This document shows, one piece after another, positions 46,504-53,270 of a stretch of 64,000 nucleotides of DNA (its first letter is position 1; every line of letters starts with the position of its first letter). The notes under the pieces were generated by a model, which was given only the letters and a program-made list of their open reading frames with translations, made no database searches and had not been told where the DNA came from. The position numbers and the translations under genes were made by a program. Location: NCBI GenBank assembly GCA_002698995.1, contig PAAX01000018.1, forward strand, positions 56,005 to 120,004. The letters are read 5' to 3'. Source of the DNA: Ignavibacteriota bacterium. GTDB lineage: Bacteria; Bacteroidota; Ignavibacteria; Ignavibacteriales; Melioribacteraceae.

Positions 46504-48222
46504 ATGAAAACATTCTTAAAAATATTATCTCTCGGAAAAGAATATAAATACTGGATGCTGCTTGCCGGATTTTTAAGCTTCTTAACCGTTGGAAGTGGTA
46601 TTGGATTGATGATGACTTCTTCATATTTAATTGCTAAAGCCGCATTGTTAACTCCTATTTATCAACTGCAGGTTGCAATTGTTGGTGTAAGATTCTTTGG
46701 AATTTCGAGAGGAGTTTTCCGTTATCTTGAAAGATTAATTTCCCACAATCTTACTTTTAGGCTTCTTCAAAAATTACGAGTTTGGTTTTTCTCTTCATTA
46801 ATTCCGGTTGTCCCTTCAAAAACTATTGATCTTACCAGCGGTGATTTGCTCAATAGAGCTATTGAAGATATTGAAAACATAGAACATATTTTTGTGCGGG
46901 TAATTTCTCCTCCTTTTGTTTTTTTAGCATCAGCAATATTAATGTTTCTTCTCCTTTTATTATTTGGATTGAATTATGCAGTTATTTTCTTAGTGATGTA
47001 TTTGTTTTCTGCTGTTAGTGTTCCGGCACTGACTTATTTCCTGAGTAAAAAATTAGGAGAGGAAATAATAAGATTAAGAACAAAGCTTAAAGAACTTGCG
47101 GTTGATGGTGTTCAGGGAATTTCTGAAATTATTTTCTATGGTGAAAAAGCAAGATGGAATTCCGATTTCAATTCGATTCATGAAAAATTGGTTACAGCAG
47201 AAAAGCGAATGAAGAATATTCAAGCTCTGCATGAAAGTCTAACCGGATTTGCAATGAATATTACCGTAGCAGTTTTATTGTTTACTGCAATTCCCGATGT
47301 TGAAAACGGAATTCTTGAGGGTGTTTATCTTGCGGTAATTACAATTGGTATAATGGCTTCATTTGAAGCTGTTGTTTCTATTCCGCAGGCTTTTCAATAT
47401 TTAAGCTTAACTACAAAATCGGGGGATAAGTTATTCAGCATAATTGACAAACAGCAGGAACATTCTAAAGCTGATAAGAAAACTCAAATTGATAATTATA
47501 ATTTGAAATTCGAAAACGTCTCTTTCTCTTATGATAATTTCAGAGAAGCCTTATCAAACATTTCGTTTGAAATTAAAAAAGGGGAGAAGACTGCAATAGT
47601 TGGTGAAAGCGGAGCTGGTAAATCAACACTTGTAAACTTAGTTACTAAATTGTGGAATGCAGAAAAAGGAAAAATTACAATCGGTACCACAGAATACTCC
47701 GATTTTAATGAAACTAAATTAAGAGAAATCATTTCTGTAGTTCCGCAGAAGGTTCATTTGTTTACCGGAACAATTAAAGACAATTTATTAATTGCGAAAC
47801 CAGATGCCACGGATGAAGAACTATCTACAGCAATTCGTAAAGCCGGATTAGAAGAATTCATTAATAATCTTCCCGAAAGATTAAATACTAACATTGGTGA
47901 ACTTGGTAAAAAACTGAGCGGCGGAGAGAGTAAACGACTTACGATTGCAAGAGCATTTCTAAAAGATTATGAAATAATAATTTTTGATGAAGCTTTATCC
48001 CATGTCGATTCTTTAACGGAATCATTAATTCTCGATTCGGTTAAATCCATACCAAGAAGCAAAACATTATTATTTATTACTCACAAACTAAACAGAATGG
48101 AAATGTTCGATAAAATTCTTGTTATCAGAAACGGCAGATTAATTGAAACGGGTACTCACAAAGAACTGTTAGAACAGAACACTTTTTATAAAAGACTGTT
48201 TGAAAAGCAGAACAATAAATAG
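46504..48222 (+). CDS. cydC: Thiol exporter ABC protein CydC
   Basis: 572 residues, partner of CydD: membrane domain (about 1-310) and ABC domain with Walker A GESGAGKST, signature LSGGESKR and Walker B IIFDEALSHVD. Pairing with CydD over a 5-base gap and placement beside cydAB support the assignment. The D loop SHVD lacks the common Leu, a minor change. Confidence 0.92.
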   Translation: MKTFLKILSLGKEYKYWMLLAGFLSFLTVGSGIGLMMTSSYLIAKAALLTPIYQLQVAIVGVRFFGISRGVFRYLERLISHNLTFRLLQKLRVWFFSSLIPVVPSKTIDLTSGDLLNRAIEDIENIEHIFVRVISPPFVFLASAILMFLLLLLFGLNYAVIFLVMYLFSAVSVPALTYFLSKKLGEEIIRLRTKLKELAVDGVQGISEIIFYGEKARWNSDFNSIHEKLVTAEKRMKNIQALHESLTGFAMNITVAVLLFTAIPDVENGILEGVYLAVITIGIMASFEAVVSIPQAFQYLSLTTKSGDKLFSIIDKQQEHSKADKKTQIDNYNLKFENVSFSYDNFREALSNISFEIKKGEKTAIVGESGAGKSTLVNLVTKLWNAEKGKITIGTTEYSDFNETKLREIISVVPQKVHLFTGTIKDNLLIAKPDATDEELSTAIRKAGLEEFINNLPERLNTNIGELGKKLSGGESKRLTIARAFLKDYEIIIFDEALSHVDSLTESLILDSVKSIPRSKTLLFITHKLNRMEMFDKILVIRNGRLIETGTHKELLEQNTFYKRLFEKQNNK

Positions 48223-48337
48223 GAAGTAACTGAGTATTTTCAAATTTCTGTAAGATAAAAAATGGAGATTTCAACAAATTACTAACTATTTATTTTTCCT
48301 CTTATTTTAAGTCCTTCACTCGATAATTTTTTAGTTT

Positions 48338-48520
48338 GAATACCCACTTTTTGTTTTTTCTTCAATCGTCATGTTTACGAATGTCCACTTTTTGCTTTTT
48401 CCCCAATCGTCATGATAACGAATGCCCACTTTTTGCTTTTTCTTGAATCGTCATGATAACGAATACTCACTTTTTGCTTTTTCTTGAATCGTCATGAGTA
48501 CGAATGCTCAAGTTTTGATT
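48338..48520. repeat. 41 bp tandem repeat, about 4.5 copies
   Basis: Four complete 41-base units start at 48338, 48379, 48420 and 48461, followed by a degenerate partial unit from 48502. Each has the pattern GAATnCCCACTTTTTG, a T-rich stretch, AATCGTCATG and a variable TAAC. Units 2-4 differ at only a few positions. There are no spacers, so it is not a CRISPR array. Confidence 0.9.
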
Positions 48521-48568
48521 GATTATTAAATGCAGCTTATAAATAGACTTACTTATTGAAATGCTAAT

Positions 48569-48622
48569 AAACCTCCGAGGTTTTACCCGAAGAGCGTCGT
48601 TTGTACAAAACCTCGGAGGTTT
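48569..48622. repeat. Palindromic inverted repeat (REP-like)
   Basis: Arms of 16 bases (48569-48584 and 48607-48622) are perfect reverse complements of each other, with a 22-base loop. Each arm is itself nearly palindromic: AAACCTC, one base, GAGGTTT. Such a nested structure is typical of dispersed intergenic elements, but whether other copies exist cannot be seen here. Confidence 0.85.
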
Positions 48623-48757
48623 GCTTTTGTATTTGTTAGTTTTGTGTTGGCTAGTTTTTGTTTATTCGATTAGTCTGTCTGACTTTGGTTGTGTTGCGAC
48701 CTTGATACCCGAGTCAAAGCAGCCTAGTTCATTTGAATTTGTCAGATTTAATCATCT

Positions 48758-49057
48758 CTATGCTTTTTGAAATTTCTTTACTTCTCTTTTAAGTTTCTCT
48801 TTTAATTTATCTTTGGCAACTTCTAAATTATACTTCATTTGTAAGTTCAACCAAAATTTTTCTGATAAATCAAAATATTCTGATAATCTCAAAGCTGTAT
48901 CTGCAGTAATAGCTCTTTTGCCCAAAACAATTTCATTTATACGTCTTGGTGGAACGTTAATATCCTTTGCCAATCTATATTGACTTATCTCCATAGGATT
49001 CAGAAATTCCTCAAGTAATATTTCCCCAGGATGAATCGGTTCTATTTTTTTGTTCAT
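48758..49057 (-). CDS. higA: HigA-type antitoxin
   Basis: 99 residues with a helix-turn-helix of the HigA group: IHPGEILLEEFLNPMEISQY, INVPPRRINEIVLGKRAIT and LSEYFDLSEKFWLNLQ. It neutralises the toxin encoded just before it and usually represses the operon. The gene starts 4 bases after the toxin gene ends. Confidence 0.92.
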   Translation of the reverse strand: MNKKIEPIHPGEILLEEFLNPMEISQYRLAKDINVPPRRINEIVLGKRAITADTALRLSEYFDLSEKFWLNLQMKYNLEVAKDKLKEKLKREVKKFQKA

Positions 49058-49061
49058 TTTT

Positions 49062-49349
49062 TTATCCTTTGTGATAATCTATTATCTCAACTTCGAATGC
49101 ATTACTACCTCTCCAACTAAAAATGATTCTCCATCGATTATTTATTCGAATACTAAATTTTCCAGATAAATTTCCAGTCAATTTTTCCAATCTGTTTCCA
49201 GGTGGAATTCGCAAATCTTCTATTCTATCAGCCGCATCAATTATTAAAAGTTTTCTATAAGCAGCCTTTAAAATTGTAGATGGAAGCTTACTTACTTTTT
49301 CACGATTGAATAATTCCTCTGTGGATTTGTCTGAAAAACTTTTAATCAT
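49062..49349 (-). CDS. higB: HigB-type toxin
   Basis: 95 residues of the RelE/HigB ribonuclease fold: FSDKSTEELFNREKVSKLP at the start, then IPPGNRLEKLTGNLSGKFSI and the core RINNRWRIIFSW. HigB toxins cut mRNA on the ribosome. Toxin-first order with higA is typical of this family. It is the first gene of the pair on the minus strand. Confidence 0.92.
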   Translation of the reverse strand: MIKSFSDKSTEELFNREKVSKLPSTILKAAYRKLLIIDAADRIEDLRIPPGNRLEKLTGNLSGKFSIRINNRWRIIFSWRGSNAFEVEIIDYHKG

Positions 49350-49501
49350 ATCTAAATAATAACGTTTTGCGTTACTACTTGCAATTTATTTTTTATTTGT
49401 GAATAAAGATAATGCTTTTAAGCAATGACTAACATTGTGTACTGTAAATAAATATTTTGGAATATTATCAACTTTTTACTGCGTTTAGTAGGAATAACTA
49501 A

Positions 49502-50119
49502 TTAGCTGGATTTGCGCAATTTTAAGCCATATGAATTTGCATTAATAAATAGTCGCCCAATACTTGATAATTCATAATAGTTTTGACTAAGTTCTTCCCA
49601 TTTATTACCGACAAAAAAATGAATAAAACCAGTTGATAAGAGATTAGATAAAGAAGATTCCTCGAATCTATCATCGAGTTTAGTTAAACATAATAACTTT
49701 TGAATATCTTTAATATACGCTCTGTCCAAAGAATCAAGTATTCTGCATAAGTCCTCCGAATTTAATTGTTCTTTTATGTATGCAATAAAGATATTTGCGA
49801 TAATTTCAGATTTATCAACATCTGTAATCCTATCAATAACAAAAATCAGTTTACTGGCAATTCTATTAGATTCATTGGGATCACTTTTTAACTTATTAAT
49901 CATTTTGCTCTTATCTTCGCTTGGAATTTGATCTAAAGATAATATGAATTTTGCAAGTTTTGCAATAAACAGTCTACCTCTAACATCGTTTGCAATACTT
50001 GCTATTTTAAATGCATTTCCAACGAAGGGAATATCTTTTAATATATTATTTTCATTTAATTGATCAATAAGAATTTCTGAATTTTCAAGGGTCAATTGAA
50101 CTATATCTTTTGTTGACAT
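49502..50119 (-). CDS. Unknown helical protein in the accessory island
   Basis: 205 residues, almost entirely helical. It has no signal peptide; one stretch (IPFVGNAFKIASIANDVRGR) is moderately hydrophobic. The C-terminal 45 residues (NYYELSSIGRLFINA) look like a small winged-helix end. I do not recognise a family. It is alone in the island, with a duplicated 105 bp sequence upstream shared with the next gene. Confidence 0.6.
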   Translation of the reverse strand: MSTKDIVQLTLENSEILIDQLNENNILKDIPFVGNAFKIASIANDVRGRLFIAKLAKFILSLDQIPSEDKSKMINKLKSDPNESNRIASKLIFVIDRITDVDKSEIIANIFIAYIKEQLNSEDLCRILDSLDRAYIKDIQKLLCLTKLDDRFEESSLSNLLSTGFIHFFVGNKWEELSQNYYELSSIGRLFINANSYGLKLRKSS

Positions 50120-50170
50120 AATTTTAATCCAGTTACTATTAATTACACAGTCTGATATTGATATTAAAAG

Positions 50171-50275
50171 TTTGTTAACGCGAAGGTTTTGTCGTCATTA
50201 AAATCCTTCTTTATGAATCGAAACGACTGTTAAAATATTTATTCAAAAACTTATCAACCATTCCAACAAAATTTC
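50171..50275. repeat. Duplicated upstream module, copy A
   Basis: Aligns with copy B (50860-50963) over about 105 bases; the two share TTTGTTAAC, GTCGTC, GACTG and a near-identical last block of about 30 bases starting AAAAACTTATCAA. It starts 52 bases upstream of the minus-strand gene at 49502-50119. Confidence 0.7.
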
Positions 50276-50384
50276 AAGGCTGTCATGGTTGCAATTAGAA
50301 ACTGAATGGTAACTACATGCAATGAATAGGAATTATTATGCGACCATGACACTTGAGTAAAATAGCATCAGGTTGAGTTAATTT

Positions 50385-50819
50385 TCAGACAGAATTTTCG
50401 ATATCACTTTCTGAAAGAACTTTATTATTACTAGCTTCATTTACTTCTACAATACTTTCATTTAAGAACATTAAAAAATAAATTGGAATCATCACACGTA
50501 GACTTTGAATTACTAAGTTGAATATTCCCAAACTTTCTTGATTGAATTCAGCGTCAAGTTCTTTTAAACCCAGTGTTGATATAATGCTTACCCAACCAGC
50601 AATTCCGCCAATCAATAAAATTATACTCCAAATTTTAACAAATAATTTGAGTTCTTTTCTTTTTTTGTAAATACAATATAAAATTGGTAATTGTAGAGCA
50701 ATTGGAATGATAGAAATATAATTTAAATAAAAGAGTAAAGTTACAATGTTGTAAATACTCAATACCGTTATTATAGATGTCAGAAAAACAATATAAAATT
50801 TACTTTCATACTTTAACAT
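50385..50819 (-). CDS. Unknown membrane protein in the accessory island
   Basis: 144 residues with four membrane helices (about 9-30, 34-50, 60-83 and 99-120) and a polar Asn/Ser/Glu-rich C-terminus. No motif or family recognised. It shares a duplicated upstream module with the gene at 49502-50119, but the proteins themselves are not alike. Confidence 0.55.
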   Translation of the reverse strand: MLKYESKFYIVFLTSIITVLSIYNIVTLLFYLNYISIIPIALQLPILYCIYKKRKELKLFVKIWSIILLIGGIAGWVSIISTLGLKELDAEFNQESLGIFNLVIQSLRVMIPIYFLMFLNESIVEVNEASNNKVLSESDIENSV

Positions 50820-50859
50820 ATAAACTCTGTTTAACTATTAATTTAGTCGATAAAAAGAT

Positions 50860-50963
50860 TTTGTTAACCCAATGGTTTAGTCGTCTTATCAATTCTTGTT
50901 TACTCTTAATTTGACTGCAAATCTATTTAATTAAAAACTTATCAAGCATTCCAGCAAAATTCT
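50860..50963. repeat. Duplicated upstream module, copy B
   Basis: The diverged partner of copy A (50171-50275), in the same orientation and at a similar distance (41 bases) upstream of its minus-strand gene at 50385-50819. Confidence 0.7.
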
Positions 50964-51118
50964 ATTTATTAGCAGAGGAAAATTTAATATATCTAATCGA
51001 ACAAAGAATAATATCAACTCATTTAGTTAATATTTGAGATAGAACTTAAGATATTACGGTATAATTTGCAATTTGTTTTTAGAGTTCAAGGGAAAAGTAA
51101 AATTTATAAAGCAGAGTT

Positions 51119-51156
51119 CACTCGCAGACAATTAAACAATACGACAATGAGACAAT
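51119..51156. repeat. 38 bp direct repeat, left copy
   Basis: Identical over 38 bases to 51824-51861, starting CACTCGCAGACAATTAAAC and ending GAGACAAT. The two copies flank the RelE/Phd toxin-antitoxin pair. Confidence 0.9.
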
Positions 51157-51179
51157 GAAACAATTGCACAATAGGCTTT

Positions 51180-51452
51180 TCAATAAACTTCATCATGCTT
51201 TCCAATATCAACCGGAATAATTTTATTCTTCTCAATTATAAATATGATCGTAATTCTATATGAAATATTTATTGATACCGAAAATAATTCTGATAATCTT
51301 CCTTTTAATTTATGCAGGCGAAGGGAAGGATGAGTTGGATTAATCTCGAGTAATTTCAGTGTCTTTTCATATTGAGGTAATACTTCATGATGTTTTTTGA
51401 AAAACTTTTTTGCTCTTTTAATATAGCTTTCAGTGAAAACTATACTAAACAT
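51180..51452 (-). CDS. RelE/YafQ-type toxin
   Basis: 90 residues of the RelE superfamily: FTESYIKRAKKFFKKH, LHKLKGRLSELFSVSI, YRITIIF and the terminal DIGKHDEVY typical of the YafQ-like subgroup. It is the second gene of the pair; the antitoxin overlaps its start by 8 bases. It lies between the two 38 bp direct repeats. Confidence 0.9.
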   Translation of the reverse strand: MFSIVFTESYIKRAKKFFKKHHEVLPQYEKTLKLLEINPTHPSLRLHKLKGRLSELFSVSINISYRITIIFIIEKNKIIPVDIGKHDEVY

Positions 51453-51702
51453 TTTTCATTCTCTTTATATGTTTTTCAATACTTTCTGCAACAAATTTAC
51501 CTTCCTTTAGATCTTTTTTTGTCTCTTCAAGCGCCGCTTCTAATTCATACTCGCGTAGTTTGTTATACTTATCAATAGGAAGGACAACAAATTTACTCTT
51601 ACCTCTAACTGTTATAAAAGCTTCCCCGGCTTTAGTAAGTATTTTGTTTATAGCAGAAATCCCTTTTGTTTTAAGTTCGTTTGCTGTAATTGTTTCAATC
51701 AT
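51445..51702 (-). CDS. Phd/YefM-type antitoxin
   Basis: 85 residues: ETITANELKTKGISAINKIL, then AFITVRGKSKFVVLPIDKYNKL, the Phd/YefM dimer fold, and a charged helical C-terminus for toxin binding. Start 51702 is preferred (AAAGGTCC upstream); a start 34 codons earlier would add an unrelated hydrophobic tail. Confidence 0.88.
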   Translation of the reverse strand: MIETITANELKTKGISAINKILTKAGEAFITVRGKSKFVVLPIDKYNKLREYELEAALEETKKDLKEGKFVAESIEKHIKRMKNV

Positions 51703-51725
51703 AATAGGACCTTTATTAGTGTTGT

Positions 51726-51756
51726 TAATAATACTAATTATAGTGCTGGATAACAA
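51726..51756 (-). promoter_or_regulatory. Possible promoter of the toxin-antitoxin pair
   Basis: On the minus strand TTG (51756-51754), 20-base spacer and TATTATTA (51733-51726), 23 bases before the antitoxin start. The box is a weak match to TAnnTTTG, so this rests on the spacing. Confidence 0.3.
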
Positions 51757-51823
51757 GTCGTATATTTTGATAAAATTAGGTTGATAGCTGAAAAACCAAT
51801 TCACTCAACTAAACTCTTTAACT

Positions 51824-51861
51824 CACTCGCAGACAATTAAACAATACGACAATGAGACAAT
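51824..51861. repeat. 38 bp direct repeat, right copy
   Basis: Identical to 51119-51156. It is followed by further AAACAAT units up to about 51878, close to the end of rmuC. Confidence 0.9.
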
Positions 51862-51887
51862 TAAACAATGAAACAATCAGCTTTATT

Positions 51888-53204
51888 CTAATCAATTTCC
51901 CCTAGAAGATTATTCTCATTATCACCCGGCAGTTCTTGTACATCTCTTAATCTTCGTTCAATTGTTCTTGTTTTTCTTGTGGCTTCCCCAATATTGTTGC
52001 TTGCTTCGGTAAGTTTTTTCTGAGTCCGTTCTAAAATATCTCCGAACTTTCCGAATTCTGTTTTAACTGCACCAAGCAGTTTCCAAACTTCACTCGATCT
52101 TCGTTCGATTGCTAAAGTTCTAAATCCTAACTGCAGACTATTTAACACAGCTAAAAAGTTTGTTGGTCCCGTCATAGAAACTCTAAATTCTCTTTGGATG
52201 AAATCAAACAATCCCGGTCTTCTTAAAATTTCTGCGTACAAACCTTCAATCGGTAAAAACATAATTGCAAAATCTGTTGTGTTTGGTGGATCGATATATT
52301 TTTCGGCAATTCGCTTAGCTTCAGTTTTAATGCGGGTTTCCAGAGCTTTTGCCGCAGCTTCAACCATATCGGGATTTGCACTATCCTGCGCTTCCATCAA
52401 TCGTTGATAATCTTCCAACGGAAATTTAGCATCAATCGGAATCCATACTATTTCATCTTTATCTTCATTTCTTCCGGGCATTTTAATTGCAAATTCTACA
52501 ACTGCATTGCTCCCTTTTTTAGTAGAAACATTCTTTGCATATTGATCGGGAGTTAAAACTTGTTCAATCAGATTTTCTAACTGTACTTCTCCCCAAGTTC
52601 CTCTTGTTCTTACATTAGTTAAAACTCTTTTCAGATCACCGACACCGGTTGCAAGATTCTGCATTTCACCCAATCCTTTGTGAACTATTTCCAATCTCTC
52701 ACTTACAATCTTAAATGATTCACCTAATCTTTTTTCCAATGTTGACTGCAATTTTTCATCAACTACATTTCTCATTTTATCAAGCTTTTTAGAGTTATTC
52801 TCATTCATCTCTTTAAGATTAATCTCAACTTTATTCTGCAGTTTTTCAATTCTCTGTTCTACTGAATCAGTAAGCTTTATCAGTCTTTCGGAAAAAATAT
52901 CAAGCTGAGTTTTCTGCATTTTTGAAATTTCTGAAACTCTGTTTGAGATAGATTCACTAAAAGTATTGATTGTATTTCTTAATTCTTCTCTTTGCGATTT
53001 ATCAGAAGATTGAAACTCCTCTCGGTTTCTGTGAAATTCATCTTTGGTAAGTTTTTCAAGTCTTTCTGCAGTTGATAAAATTATCTTTTCGAAGTCAGAA
53101 TAACTGCTCTCACTTTTCAGCTTATTTAATTTAAGGATCATAATAAACTGAGAGATAAGGATAATAAATAGGATGATTGAAATAATTATAATAAGTTCAT
53201 TCAT
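51888..53204 (-). CDS. rmuC: DNA recombination protein RmuC homologue
   Basis: 438 residues with an N-terminal membrane segment (about 2-25), a long coiled coil (about 30-160) and the RmuC domain (GVGDLKRVLTNVRTRGTWGE, then VWIPIDAKFPLEDYQRLMEA and FLPIEGLYAEIL). RmuC limits inversions at short inverted repeats and is thought to be nuclease-like. It is the first ordinary gene right of the accessory island. Confidence 0.92.
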   Translation of the reverse strand: MNELIIIISIILFIILISQFIMILKLNKLKSESSYSDFEKIILSTAERLEKLTKDEFHRNREEFQSSDKSQREELRNTINTFSESISNRVSEISKMQKTQLDIFSERLIKLTDSVEQRIEKLQNKVEINLKEMNENNSKKLDKMRNVVDEKLQSTLEKRLGESFKIVSERLEIVHKGLGEMQNLATGVGDLKRVLTNVRTRGTWGEVQLENLIEQVLTPDQYAKNVSTKKGSNAVVEFAIKMPGRNEDKDEIVWIPIDAKFPLEDYQRLMEAQDSANPDMVEAAAKALETRIKTEAKRIAEKYIDPPNTTDFAIMFLPIEGLYAEILRRPGLFDFIQREFRVSMTGPTNFLAVLNSLQLGFRTLAIERRSSEVWKLLGAVKTEFGKFGDILERTQKKLTEASNNIGEATRKTRTIERRLRDVQELPGDNENNLLGEID

Positions 53205-53270
53205 GTCGAATCAATTCTTTAATTTTGTTATAATAAATATAGAAATTTCAAAAAACGATTTAGAGATTAA

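Larger units (their letters stand above)
48223..48757. other. Repeat-rich intergenic region
   Basis: 535 bases between cydC and the HigBA pair with no supported gene. It holds a 41 bp tandem repeat (48338-48520), a palindromic inverted repeat (48569-48622) and AT-rich spacer. A 69-codon plus-strand frame here runs through the inverted repeat and is not supported as a gene. Confidence 0.8.
50820..51179. other. Intergenic region with copy B and an ACAAT-rich repeat
   Basis: 360 bases without a gene. It holds copy B of the duplicated upstream module and the left 38 bp direct repeat, which ends in an ACAAT-rich tail. The remainder is AT-rich with no other structure that I can support. Confidence 0.7.

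Noticed and set aside
48338..48520. Possible CRISPR array
   Set aside because: The 41-base units are directly tandem with no spacers between them, and no cas gene is nearby.
48561..48770. 69-codon plus-strand frame
   Set aside because: It runs through the palindromic inverted repeat and has no ribosome site or recognisable protein character.
48223..51887. Integron cassette array
   Set aside because: Same-strand small genes and toxin-antitoxin pairs fit, but no integrase is present and I could not identify attC sites with proper core boxes; GTTAAC in the duplicated module does not fit the core.
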